Part shown: positions 1 through 7,228 of the stretch, piece by piece | Position numbering within the stretch: position 1 is the first letter of the stretch | How the letters are laid out: each line of letters starts with the position of its first letter | Source: Nitrososphaerota archaeon | Lineage (GTDB): Archaea; Thermoproteota; Nitrososphaeria; Nitrososphaerales; Nitrosopumilaceae | Direction: 5' to 3' | NCBI GenBank assembly: GCA_016871975.1 | Contig: VHBM01000043.1 | Location: 1-9,251, forward strand | Length of the DNA stretch: 9,251 nucleotides | Translations under genes and position numbers: made by a program | The notes under the pieces: model-generated | What the model was told of the DNA's origin: nothing | The model's input: only the letters and a program-made list of their open reading frames with translations | Database searches by the model: none

Positions 1-1337
1 GAGTTTTCTTTAACGTTGATTTGATTTGCTCCAAGTCTTAATGATCCGCCCATGTTTGACACATTCTTTTGTTCTGGTAGCAAGTCAACTATTGGATGTT
101 TTGTAGTTGGTACAATCTCAGTAGAGTTTGCATCATCAAAATTACAAGCATGCCTTCCAAATGCTACAGCTGCAAGCTGAAACCCAAAACAGATTCCAAG
201 ATAAGGAATATTTTTTTCACGTGCAAAATTTGCTGTTTTTATTATTCCTTCAGAACCACGCACTCCAAATCCGCCTGGAACTAAAATGCCATCAAACTCT
301 GCTAAATTCTCGATATTTCCGTTTAGTGTTTCAGAGTCTATCCATTCAATAGAAACTGTCTTTCCAATCTTTGCTCCAGCATGCATTAATGCTTGGTTTA
401 CGCTGACATAGCTATCTGCCAAGGTAACATATTTTCCAACCATTGCTATACTCACTTTATTATCCGCAGGTTGTAGTGATTTTACAATAGAATTCCATTT
501 ATCCCAGTTAGCAGATGCATTTACAAGTCCAACCTTTGCAAATTTTTTAAAAATAAGGTCTACTATACCTTGGTCGTATAGTGTTTGTGGCACCATGAAA
601 ATTGATGGAACATCATGACATGAAAAGACATCATTTACAGAAACATTTGAAAATAACGCGATTTTTTTCTTGGCAACATCTTGCAGTGGTGTTGTACATC
701 TTACAGTAAGTATGTCAGGTTGAATACCTATCCTTCGTAATTCTTGAACACTGTGTTGTGTTGGTTTTGTTTTTTGTTCACCAACAACATCAAGTGATGG
801 TGCAAGTGTAACATGTACAAAAAGTACATTTTGAGGTCCATCTTCTACACGCATTTGTCTTAGCGCTTCAAGAAATGGGAGGCTTTCGATATCTCCTACT
901 GTTCCCCCACATTCTACTACTAGCATGTCTAGATTTTCATCTTTTGCGATTTTACGTATGCGATTTTTGATGGCATCAGTTACATGAGGAATTATCTGTA
1001 CACATGCGCCAAGATACTCGCCTTTTCTTTCTGCTTCTATTACGCTAGAGTATATCTGGGCAGTTGTAATATTGTGTATTTTAGGTATGTTTTGGTTTAA
1101 GAATCGCTCATAGTTTCCTATATCCATATCACATTCCCCTCCATCTTCGGTGACAAACACTTCGCCATGTGCTATTGGATTCATTGTCCCTGCATCGTAG
1201 TTTAGATATGGATCAATCTTGACACATGAAACTTTTTGGTTCGATAATTGTAATAGCTTTGCAATCGATGATGAAACTACGCCTTTGCCAAGGCCAGACA
1301 TAACACCGCCTGTTATGAAAATAAATTTTGTCTGCAC
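1..1337 (-). CDS. pyrG: CTP synthase (glutamine-hydrolysing), C-terminus cut by window edge
   Basis: This enzyme converts UTP to CTP using ATP and glutamine, the last step of de novo pyrimidine nucleotide synthesis in the cytoplasm. My reading of the minus strand is open from 1337 to the window edge, 445 codons. The N-terminal synthetase domain begins with the P-loop-like GGVMSGLGKG (residues 10-19) and carries the family signature DGGECDMDIGNYERF. The C-terminal glutamine amidotransferase domain has the nucleophile motif LGICFGFQ with Cys383. Family members are usually about 530-550 residues, so roughly 90 residues, including the catalytic His and Glu, lie outside the window. The start is GTG at 1337: no ATG occurs between it and the upstream in-frame stop, and the protein then begins directly with the conserved KFIFITGG strand. 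A TATA-like box about 25 bases upstream suggests a leaderless mRNA. It lies 61 bases downstream of trpA on the same strand. Confidence 0.96.
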   Translation of the reverse strand, partial: MQTKFIFITGGVMSGLGKGVVSSSIAKLLQLSNQKVSCVKIDPYLNYDAGTMNPIAHGEVFVTEDGGECDMDIGNYERFLNQNIPKIHNITTAQIYSSVIEAERKGEYLGACVQIIPHVTDAIKNRIRKIAKDENLDMLVVECGGTVGDIESLPFLEALRQMRVEDGPQNVLFVHVTLAPSLDVVGEQKTKPTQHSVQELRRIGIQPDILTVRCTTPLQDVAKKKIALFSNVSVNDVFSCHDVPSIFMVPQTLYDQGIVDLIFKKFAKVGLVNASANWDKWNSIVKSLQPADNKVSIAMVGKYVTLADSYVSVNQALMHAGAKIGKTVSIEWIDSETLNGNIENLAEFDGILVPGGFGVRGSEGIIKTANFAREKNIPYLGICFGFQLAAVAFGRHACNFDDANSTEIVPTTKHPIVDLLPEQKNVSNMGGSLRLGANQINVKEN

Positions 1338-1358
1338 ATATGGGTATGAAGAATCCTG

Positions 1359-1366
1359 TTTTTAAT
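1359..1366 (-). promoter_or_regulatory. Candidate TATA box for pyrG
   Basis: On the minus strand this reads ATTAAAAA. Its centre is about 25 bases upstream of the pyrG GTG, the spacing expected if transcription starts at or next to the start codon. It suggests pyrG has its own promoter rather than depending only on read-through from the trp operon. The motif is weak and the region AT-rich, so this is an inference. Confidence 0.45.
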
Positions 1367-1370
1367 CGTT

Positions 1371-1397
1371 TTCCAAAAGAGTTGTTCTAATTTGGAA
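1371..1397. repeat. Inverted repeat in the trpA-pyrG gap (7-base arms, 13-base spacer)
   Basis: The arms ttccaaa (1371-1377) and tttggaa (1391-1397) are perfect reverse complements separated by 13 bases. The repeat starts 1 base after the trpA stop codon and ends 4 bases before the candidate pyrG TATA box. It could be a weak hairpin at the 3' end of the trp mRNA or a DNA site controlling pyrG. There is no T-run behind it on the minus strand, so it does not look like a simple terminator. Confidence 0.4.
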
Positions 1398-1398
1398 T

Positions 1399-2202
1399 TT
1401 ATGATTTTGTTGCCTGCTTTAGTTTCCTAGTAAAGGAAGCAAGCCTTGATTCTATTTTGTTAGATCTGGTATTTTCAATAAGCCTCAAAAACGCACTTCC
1501 TACTATCACTGCATCTGCACCTAGCGACACAAAACGCTTGACATCGCTAGCAGATGATACACCAAAACCTACTCCTACTGGAATTTCTCCATTGACGATT
1601 TTTTTTGTATTTTTAACCGCATCTATGGTGTATTTTTGGATTTTTCCCTGCATTCCAGTCGTACCATACATTGAGACAAGATACAAAAAACCTGTTGCTG
1701 CCTTTGCAATTTTTTTTATTCGCTCTTTACTTGTATTTGGAGATACAAGAAAGATTGTATCAATATGATTTTTTCTTGCAGCCTTGATATATTCACTTGA
1801 CTCTTCAATTGACATATCAGGAAGTATGATTCCATCAATTCCTAAGCTTTTTGCCTTTGAAAGAAATTTCTTGTAACCATGACTATACAAAATGTTTGTG
1901 TATGTCATTAGCACTAGAGGAATTTTTGTTTCATGTCTAACTTGTTTTAAGATTTTGAAAAATTTATCAAGCTTTGTACCTTTGTTCAATGATACTGTAC
2001 TGGCATTTTGTATTACTGGTCCATCTGCTAGTGGATCAGAAAATGGAAAACCAAGCTCAATTATGTCAACTCCGCCTTTAATCAAACCATGAATAGCTGA
2101 AATCGTATCTTTTTCATTTGGATATCCTGTCATTAGGTATCCAATCAACGCCTTTTCGTTTTTGGAGTAAATCTCCTTAAATTTATCTTGAATTCTTGAC
2201 AT
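1399..2202 (-). CDS. trpA: Tryptophan synthase alpha subunit
   Basis: TrpA cleaves indole-3-glycerol phosphate to indole and glyceraldehyde-3-phosphate and channels the indole to TrpB. The 267 residues match the usual TIM-barrel length. The signature ELGFPFSDPLADGP (49-62) supplies catalytic Glu49 and Asp60. The mobile loop around YLVSMYGTTGMQGK (174-187), VGFG (211-214) and the phosphate-binding VGSA (234-237) are also visible. The ATG at 2202 lies 20 bases inside trpB. No other plausible start precedes the conserved LIGYLMTGYP segment, so the overlap appears real and translation is probably coupled to trpB. It is the last gene of the operon, and no clear T-run terminator follows, so some read-through towards pyrG is possible. 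Confidence 0.97.
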   Translation of the reverse strand: MSRIQDKFKEIYSKNEKALIGYLMTGYPNEKDTISAIHGLIKGGVDIIELGFPFSDPLADGPVIQNASTVSLNKGTKLDKFFKILKQVRHETKIPLVLMTYTNILYSHGYKKFLSKAKSLGIDGIILPDMSIEESSEYIKAARKNHIDTIFLVSPNTSKERIKKIAKAATGFLYLVSMYGTTGMQGKIQKYTIDAVKNTKKIVNGEIPVGVGFGVSSASDVKRFVSLGADAVIVGSAFLRLIENTRSNKIESRLASFTRKLKQATKS

Positions 2203-3385
2203 TTTTCTTTAGATATTCTTCGACTACTTCGACATCCTTGTCTCCACGTCCAGATAAGGTCACTACAAGTGATTCTGATTTTGATCTAGTTTTTGCAATT
2301 TTTATTGCCTCTGCTATAGCATGTGCAGATTCTAGAGCAGGAATTATTCCCTCACTTTGTGTAAGTAGCAAAAATGCATCAATTACCTCATCGTCTGTAG
2401 CACTACGATATTTTACACGTCTAGTATCCTTCAGATACGAATGTTCTGGACCTACGCCTGGATAATCTAGTCCCGCTGAAATACTATGAGTTTCTTTAAT
2501 CTGCCCTTCCTTGTCTTGTAGCAAATATGTCATCATGCCATGTAAAACACCTTTACTGCCTACGTTTAGAGTTGCAGAGTGATAATCTGTCTTAAGACCA
2601 TGTCCTGCAGCCTCTACCCCTATCATCTCTACATTATCCTCTAACATTGGATAAAACGTGCCAATTGCATTAGAGCCTCCACCAACACATGCAATTACAG
2701 TATCAGGCATTTTTTTTGCAATTTGTTTCATCTGTTTTTTTATTTCTTGACCAATTACAGCCTGAAAATCTCGAACCATCATAGGATATGGATGTGGGCC
2801 TACTGCAGAACCTAGTAGATAGTATGTTGTTTCTACATTTGTAATCCAGTCTCGTATTGCTTCATTTATTGCATCTTTAAGAGTTTGAGAGCCTGATTTT
2901 ACTGGATGAACCTTCGAGCCTAAAAGATTCATTCTAAAAACATTTAGCTTTTGTCTGATTGTATCTTTGTATCCCATATAGACTTCGGATTTTATGCCAA
3001 GACACGAACATGCCATAGCTGTTGCCACGCCATGTTGGCCTGCACCAGTTTCTGCAATAACTCGCTTTTTTTTCATCTTTTTTGCAAGAAGTGCCTGCCC
3101 AAGTGTGTTGTTGATCTTATGTGCTCCGCCATGGAGAAGATCCTCTCTTTTTAGGTAGATTTTTGCACCGCCGATTTTTCTTGTTAGGTTTTCTGCAAAG
3201 TAAAGTGGCGTTGGCCTTCCAGCATAATTTTTAAGATAATAATCTAGTTCTTTTTTGAAACTTGTATCATTTTTGAATCTAAGATAATTTTCTTCTAATT
3301 CCTCAATTGCTGGAACTAGGGTTTCAGGAACATATTTGCCACCAAACTCCCCAAATCTGCCATTTTTTGGAAGTACTGTCTTCAT
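2183..3385 (-). CDS. trpB: Tryptophan synthase beta subunit
   Basis: TrpB is the PLP enzyme that condenses indole with L-serine to give tryptophan. The 400 residues fit the TrpB1 type, which pairs with TrpA. It begins with the typical GRFGEFGGKYVPETL (9-23). The PLP-binding lysine is Lys90 in HKINN (89-93), the catalytic Glu112 sits in AETGAGQHG (111-119), the cofactor phosphate loop is GGGSN (235-239), and the C-terminal SGRGDKD (378-384) is present. Its ATG overlaps the trpC stop by 4 bases, and its own 3' end overlaps trpA by 20 bases, as expected for subunits made together for an alpha-beta complex. A weak GGTGA stretch precedes the start. No key residue is missing. Confidence 0.98.
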   Translation of the reverse strand: MKTVLPKNGRFGEFGGKYVPETLVPAIEELEENYLRFKNDTSFKKELDYYLKNYAGRPTPLYFAENLTRKIGGAKIYLKREDLLHGGAHKINNTLGQALLAKKMKKKRVIAETGAGQHGVATAMACSCLGIKSEVYMGYKDTIRQKLNVFRMNLLGSKVHPVKSGSQTLKDAINEAIRDWITNVETTYYLLGSAVGPHPYPMMVRDFQAVIGQEIKKQMKQIAKKMPDTVIACVGGGSNAIGTFYPMLEDNVEMIGVEAAGHGLKTDYHSATLNVGSKGVLHGMMTYLLQDKEGQIKETHSISAGLDYPGVGPEHSYLKDTRRVKYRSATDDEVIDAFLLLTQSEGIIPALESAHAIAEAIKIAKTRSKSESLVVTLSGRGDKDVEVVEEYLKKNVKNSR

Positions 3386-4155
3386 AAGGCGTTCACCAAC
3401 TGACTCACAAATGCTTCGATATTATCGCTTTTCATTATGCTGGAGCCCACAAGAAAGGCACTTGCACCACAACCATGTAAAAATTGTATGTCTTTAGGAG
3501 ACTCTATGCCACTTTCTGATAAGATTATTCTTGATTTATCAAAACCATCAAGAACAATTTTTGTAGTTTTTATGTCGATTTCAAGCGTGTCAAGGTTTCG
3601 ATTATTAATACCAATTAGGTCTGCATTTGTTTTAAGCGAGTTTTCAAACTCAGTTTTTGTGTGGGATTCTATTAGAACTTTGAGATTTTTTTTATGTGCA
3701 TAATCTACATACTCGGCAATTTCCTTTAGATATTTTTTATCAAAAAGCGATTCTATGAGTAAAATATAATCTGCCCCTAGTTTTTGAGCTGCATCTATTT
3801 GGATCCTGTCTATTATAACATCCTTCATTAACAGTGGCACGTTCACATTTTGCCTTACCTTGACAAAAAATTCTGGTGAACCATCAAATAGATATGGTTG
3901 AGTAAGAACTGACAGACCAATTGCCCCTCCTTTAATCATTGAATTTGCTATAGTGATTGGTTCTGACATGGTACGAATTTTTCCCAATGATGGAGACGAA
4001 AACTTTACTTCAGTAATTATTGGTGCATGATTACTATTTTTTATAAGAGCAAGTAAATCCATTTGTGATTTTTGTAATTTTTGGTTAATTTCATAAACCC
4101 CTTCATCAATTGCCTTTTGGGAGTTTTGAATCAGTTTTTGTAATACGTTTTTCAT
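3382..4155 (-). CDS. trpC: Indole-3-glycerol phosphate synthase
   Basis: TrpC closes the indole ring, converting carboxyphenylamino-deoxyribulose phosphate to indole-3-glycerol phosphate with loss of CO2. The 257-residue TIM barrel shows the family's catalytic set by motif: Glu49 and Lys51 in TEVKFSSPS, Lys111 in LLMKD, Glu163 in LIESH, the INNRNL strand (183-188), and Glu214-Ser215 in LSESGIE. The phosphate-binding end is FLVGSSIM (234-241). The length fits a single-domain enzyme; there is no fused TrpF domain as in the enterobacterial TrpC-TrpF protein. It has 4-base overlaps with trpD upstream and trpB downstream, leaving no room for a separate trpF. An AAAGGAG ribosome-binding site precedes its ATG. 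Confidence 0.97.
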   Translation of the reverse strand: MKNVLQKLIQNSQKAIDEGVYEINQKLQKSQMDLLALIKNSNHAPIITEVKFSSPSLGKIRTMSEPITIANSMIKGGAIGLSVLTQPYLFDGSPEFFVKVRQNVNVPLLMKDVIIDRIQIDAAQKLGADYILLIESLFDKKYLKEIAEYVDYAHKKNLKVLIESHTKTEFENSLKTNADLIGINNRNLDTLEIDIKTTKIVLDGFDKSRIILSESGIESPKDIQFLHGCGASAFLVGSSIMKSDNIEAFVSQLVNAL

Positions 4156-5198
4156 GATGTTTCTAACTCCTTTAACATACTTTTGTTACCACAAAATGAG
4201 ACAAATCCCTTGAATAACTTGTATGCTTTGTCACTTTGTAATGTATCTAGTGCAATATTTACTGCAGCTGAAAAATTATCAGATATATTTGCAACAATCA
4301 AACCACCAGCTGCATTAAGTGCAGTAGTTTCTATCATTGCTTTATTTGCAGAACCATTTAGAACTGATACAAAAGCATCAATCGCGTTTTCTTTTGATGT
4401 TACCTGAAGTTGTTTAATTTCAGATTTTTGAAGACCAACTTCCTGTGGATCTAAGACAAATGTTTGAATTTTTTTGTTTTGTAATAAACATACATGATTT
4501 TTTGATGTGGTAGATAGTTCATCTAGTCCATCTTTTGATCTTACAGCCATTATTGTCTCCGAATCTCTCTTCATTAACAAATTGGGGATTCGTTCAACAA
4601 AGTCTTCGGAAAAAACACCAATCAGTTGGTTTTTTACGTTTGCTGGATTACATAGCGGGCCAAGCAGATTAAAGGCAGTTCTTGCGCCAATCATTTTTCT
4701 TGCTTTGGCAACATTTTTCATTGCAGGATGGAATTTTTGTGCAAACATAAAACCAATCCCAAATTTTTCAATAATCTGAGTTATTCTTTCAGGAGATGCA
4801 TTTAGATCATAGCCAAAATACTCGAAAATATCAGCACTTCCACACACACTTGATACCGCACGGTTTCCATGCTTTGCTACAGCCCCCCCAGATGCAGCAA
4901 CCACAAATGCAGCCGCAGTAGATACGTTAAATGTCATCATATTATCACCGCCAGTACCACACACATCAATGAGTCGAGTTTTACATTTTGGAGCTATGTT
5001 GGTTGCAAATTTTTGCATGATGTCAAGCATTGCAAGCAATTCATCATCGGTTTCACCTTTTACCGTGAGGTTTTTCAGAAAACTCGCAGTTTCATCATCT
5101 GAAATTTTGCCGGCAAGAATTTCATTCATCGTTTCAGACATTTCGTTATACGCCAGATTGGAATTCTTTTGCAATTTTGTAATTATTTCTGTAATCAT
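4152..5198 (-). CDS. trpD: Anthranilate phosphoribosyltransferase
   Basis: TrpD transfers phosphoribosyl from PRPP to anthranilate, the second committed step of tryptophan synthesis. The 348 residues match the usual length for the stand-alone enzyme. An N-terminal helical region (about 1-70) is followed by the PRPP/Mg motif GTGGD (81-85), the NVSTA loop (91-95), KHGNR (109-113), the anthranilate-site segment ARTAFNLLGPLCNP (172-185) and the acidic metal-binding DGLDE (223-227). It is not fused to TrpG, unlike the enterobacterial form. Its ATG overlaps the trpG stop by 4 bases. No clear Shine-Dalgarno sequence precedes it, so initiation probably relies on ribosomes finishing trpG. It is intact, and nothing suggests transfer. 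Confidence 0.97.
   Translation of the reverse strand: MITEIITKLQKNSNLAYNEMSETMNEILAGKISDDETASFLKNLTVKGETDDELLAMLDIMQKFATNIAPKCKTRLIDVCGTGGDNMMTFNVSTAAAFVVAASGGAVAKHGNRAVSSVCGSADIFEYFGYDLNASPERITQIIEKFGIGFMFAQKFHPAMKNVAKARKMIGARTAFNLLGPLCNPANVKNQLIGVFSEDFVERIPNLLMKRDSETIMAVRSKDGLDELSTTSKNHVCLLQNKKIQTFVLDPQEVGLQKSEIKQLQVTSKENAIDAFVSVLNGSANKAMIETTALNAAGGLIVANISDNFSAAVNIALDTLQSDKAYKLFKGFVSFCGNKSMLKELETS
4167..4173 (-). promoter_or_regulatory. Shine-Dalgarno site for trpC
   Basis: The minus strand reads AAAGGAG, 11 bases upstream of the trpC ATG and inside the last codons of trpD. Together with the ATGA overlap it supports the chosen start and suggests that ribosomes terminating on trpD reinitiate efficiently. 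Confidence 0.6.
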
Positions 5199-5782
5199 TT
5201 TTGTATCATCTTCAAAAAGTTACGTAGTATTTTTTTGCCTTCTACTGTCATAATCGATTCTGGATGAAATTGCACTCCTACAATTGGGTGATCTTTATGC
5301 CTGACAGCCATTATTTCACCATCATCTTCTGCCACTGCAGTGATTTTCAGCGAGTCAGGAATTATCGTCTTGTCACCCACCAGTGAATGATACCTAGTAG
5401 CACGAAACGGATTTTTTACTCCTTCAAAAATTGAGTCATCAAAATGTTTTATTGGACTCGTTTTACCATGTCGTACATTTCCTGCATTTACAACTTTGCC
5501 ACCAAAACAGCTTATGATCCCTTGATGTCCAAGACAAATGCCAAGTATTGGTTTTGTTGGACCAAGCTTTGTAATTACATCTGAACATATGCCAAAATAT
5601 TTTTTATTTTCAGGATTTCCAGGACCTGGAGAGATTATTATTGCATCATAGTTATTTTTTTGAATTTGTTCTAGAGTAATCTTGTCATTTCTAAATACAT
5701 CGCATTCTACACCTAACTCGCCTAGTATTTGTGCAAAGTTGTAAACAAATGAATCATAATTATCAAGTATTAGAAATTTCAT
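5195..5782 (-). CDS. trpG: Anthranilate synthase component II (glutamine amidotransferase)
   Basis: TrpG hydrolyses glutamine and delivers ammonia to TrpE for anthranilate formation. The 195 residues form a class I (triad) glutamine amidotransferase. It shows the opening LILDNYDSFVYN typical of TrpG/PabA, SPGPGNP (51-57), the nucleophile Cys83 in GICLGHQ (81-87), RYHSL (130-134), and the catalytic His173 and Glu175 in QFHPES. Similar subunits can serve p-aminobenzoate synthase, but the tight linkage with trpE and the rest of the pathway favours anthranilate synthase. The ATG overlaps the trpE stop by 4 bases and follows an unusually strong ribosome-binding site. Its own stop overlaps trpD. 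Confidence 0.97.
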   Translation of the reverse strand: MKFLILDNYDSFVYNFAQILGELGVECDVFRNDKITLEQIQKNNYDAIIISPGPGNPENKKYFGICSDVITKLGPTKPILGICLGHQGIISCFGGKVVNAGNVRHGKTSPIKHFDDSIFEGVKNPFRATRYHSLVGDKTIIPDSLKITAVAEDDGEIMAVRHKDHPIVGVQFHPESIMTVEGKKILRNFLKMIQK

Positions 5783-7131
5783 TTTGCGGCCTCCTTTAAC
5801 GCAGTTAACATGGCCTCTGCTTTGTGTTCTGTCTCTTTAATCTCATTTTCAGCAATAGAATCAGTTACAATCCCTGCACCTGTCTGAACAAAGCCTTTAT
5901 TGCCATCAAAAAATATGCTCCTTATTGCAATTGCAAAATCACAGCACCCATTAAACGAAAAATAGCCAACTGCCCCTGCATATGGCCCTCTTGATTCTGG
6001 TTCTAGCTCATCAATTATCTCCATTGCCCTTACCTTTGGTGCCCCAGATACTGTTCCTGCCGGAAAAACTGCCTTGAATGCATCAAACATGTCAAATTTT
6101 ACATCTAATTTACCTACAACATGAGTTACCATATGTTGTACATGACTAAACCGCTTGACTTCCATAAGCTCTTTTACGTATACAGAACCAGATTTGCAGA
6201 CACGACCAATATCATTTCTTCCAAGGTCTACAAGCATTGTGTGTTCAGCAATTTCTTTTTCATCATGAAGTAGTTCTTGTCTTAGCTGTTCGTTTTTTGA
6301 TTCATCATCAGTTATTTTTCTCGTACCAGCAATTGGAAATGTCTCTACAACGTCTCCTGTAACTCTAATTAACATTTCAGGACTAGAACCAATAATCACT
6401 CTATTTTTCATTTTCATATGATATAGATATGGCGATGGATTTAGTGCTCGTAATAGCTTGTAAACTTTGAGATAATCCCCTGATGCTTCAAAGCTAAATC
6501 GCCTTGATAATACACCTTGGAATATATCTCCATCATAGATGTATTTTTTTGTCTTGTTGACTATATCTGTAAAACTTTTGCTGTCAAGATTTACCTCAAT
6601 GTCTGAGATTTTGAATTGTTCAAATGATGTATCTGAGATCTTGATTTGCTCAACTCTGTTTTTATCGTAATAAAAGTATAGATACTTTTTTTCTTTATTA
6701 TCATACAAGATACCATCAGTGTATATTCCAAACTCCATTAATGGCTCATCAACCTTATGTGATTGGGGGATTTTTTCCCATAGTCTTATTGCATCATAAT
6801 TAATGACTCCAACTGCGCCACCAAGATAACGATAAGACTGTTCTGAAATTGTTCCCATCTTTTGCTTTAGAATTTTTAATGGATCATTGGTTTGAATTGT
6901 TTCTATTTTACCGTCTTTTGATTCGATTGTAACTTTATCATGATAGCCTTTTATGATAATTGATGGGTCAAACCCAATGATCGAAGTCTCTGCAAGCTCC
7001 TCAGGTCCGGTTAATGACTCGAAAAGAAACGAATGCGAGTAATTTCGAGAAATTTTATTATATATCTCAAATTGGGTGCCAGTTACCTCTAGGGGTATTA
7101 CTTTAAGATCTGATAGTCCAAATGGGGCCAC
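5779..7131 (-). CDS. trpE: Anthranilate synthase component I
   Basis: TrpE converts chorismate and ammonia (from TrpG) to anthranilate and pyruvate, the first committed step. The 450 residues hold an N-terminal regulatory region with FLFESL (35-40), equivalent to the LLES element where tryptophan binds in feedback-sensitive enzymes, so end-product inhibition is plausible. The chorismate-binding domain (about 185-450) shows GSSPEMLI (248-255), PIAGTRK (266-272), DLGRNDIGRV (302-311), the VQHMVTHVVG segment (331-340), FPAGTVSGAPK (356-366) and GPYAGAVGY (382-390). The start is a GTG at 7131. The frame runs back to a stop with no ATG, and no other ATG, GTG or TTG occurs before the conserved core. 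An ATG in another frame lies 4 bases upstream (see findings). It heads the operon, which is transcribed leftward. An imperfect tandem repeat, EQIKISD/EQFKISD, lies at residues 161-177. Confidence 0.97.
   Translation of the reverse strand: MAPFGLSDLKVIPLEVTGTQFEIYNKISRNYSHSFLFESLTGPEELAETSIIGFDPSIIIKGYHDKVTIESKDGKIETIQTNDPLKILKQKMGTISEQSYRYLGGAVGVINYDAIRLWEKIPQSHKVDEPLMEFGIYTDGILYDNKEKKYLYFYYDKNRVEQIKISDTSFEQFKISDIEVNLDSKSFTDIVNKTKKYIYDGDIFQGVLSRRFSFEASGDYLKVYKLLRALNPSPYLYHMKMKNRVIIGSSPEMLIRVTGDVVETFPIAGTRKITDDESKNEQLRQELLHDEKEIAEHTMLVDLGRNDIGRVCKSGSVYVKELMEVKRFSHVQHMVTHVVGKLDVKFDMFDAFKAVFPAGTVSGAPKVRAMEIIDELEPESRGPYAGAVGYFSFNGCCDFAIAIRSIFFDGNKGFVQTGAGIVTDSIAENEIKETEHKAEAMLTALKEAAK
5790..5797 (-). 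promoter_or_regulatory. Strong Shine-Dalgarno site for trpG
   Basis: The minus strand reads AAAGGAGG, ending 7 bases before the trpG ATG and lying inside the last codons of trpE. It is the best ribosome-binding site in the window and settles the trpG start. It probably keeps TrpG output at least equal to that of TrpE. Confidence 0.75.
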
Positions 7132-7135
7132 CCAT
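7103..7135 (-). other. Ten-codon reading frame overlapping the trpE start (MGGPIWTIRS)
   Basis: An ATG at 7135, 4 bases upstream of the trpE GTG and in a different frame, opens a ten-codon frame with one Trp codon and a TAA at 7105-7103. It sits about 27 bases from the centre of the trpE TATA box, where a leaderless transcript would begin. Whether it is translated cannot be told from sequence, and a frame this short can arise by chance. Confidence 0.2.
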
Positions 7136-7157
7136 GCCAGAACAGGAATTATGCACC

Positions 7158-7167
7158 ATATTTAAAA
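7158..7167 (-). promoter_or_regulatory. TATA box of the trp operon promoter
   Basis: The minus strand reads TTTTAAATAT, a good match to the archaeal TATA consensus, centred about 31 bases upstream of the trpE GTG and 27 upstream of the overlapping ATG. It predicts transcription starting near 7136, so the operon mRNA would be leaderless or have a leader of only a few bases. That leaves no room for a bacterial-type attenuator upstream of the coding region. Confidence 0.6.
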
Positions 7168-7207
7168 TTTTGAAATGACGTTTTGTGCCCAAATCTTGAC
7201 TATCAAT

Positions 7208-7224
7208 TACGGTAAGGTACGGTA
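7208..7224 (+). repeat. Direct repeat TACGGTA, 10-base period
   Basis: TACGGTA occurs at 7208-7214 and again at 7218-7224, exactly one DNA helical turn apart, in the spacer between trpE and the small plus-strand gene. The second copy overlaps the palindrome next to the TATA box. The arrangement suits a protein bound in tandem on one DNA face, but no regulator is identified. Confidence 0.4.
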
Positions 7225-7228
7225 CCTT
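7214..7228. promoter_or_regulatory. Perfect palindrome abutting a TATA box, possible operator
   Basis: The sequence aaggtac-g-gtacctt is a perfect 7+1+7 inverted repeat. Its right arm overlaps by 2 bases the TATA box of the small plus-strand gene, covering the position of the BRE where TFB binds. A dimeric repressor bound here would block TBP/TFB. It is about 70 bases from the predicted trpE start, so it could also affect the divergent operon. The function is inferred from position only. Confidence 0.45.

Noticed and set aside
96..352. Plus-strand open frames over pyrG, and similar ones opposite trpA, trpB, trpC and trpD.
   Set aside because: They lie antisense to well-supported enzyme genes, lack recognisable protein features and have no convincing promoters.
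1457..1768. 103-codon plus-strand open frame opposite trpA.
   Set aside because: It is the antisense shadow of conserved TrpA coding sequence, with no promoter or recognisable motif.
7158..7170. AT-rich stretch with an AAAATTTT core upstream of trpE considered as a regulator-binding palindrome.
   Set aside because: It is explained by the TATA box, and short AT palindromes are expected by chance in this composition.
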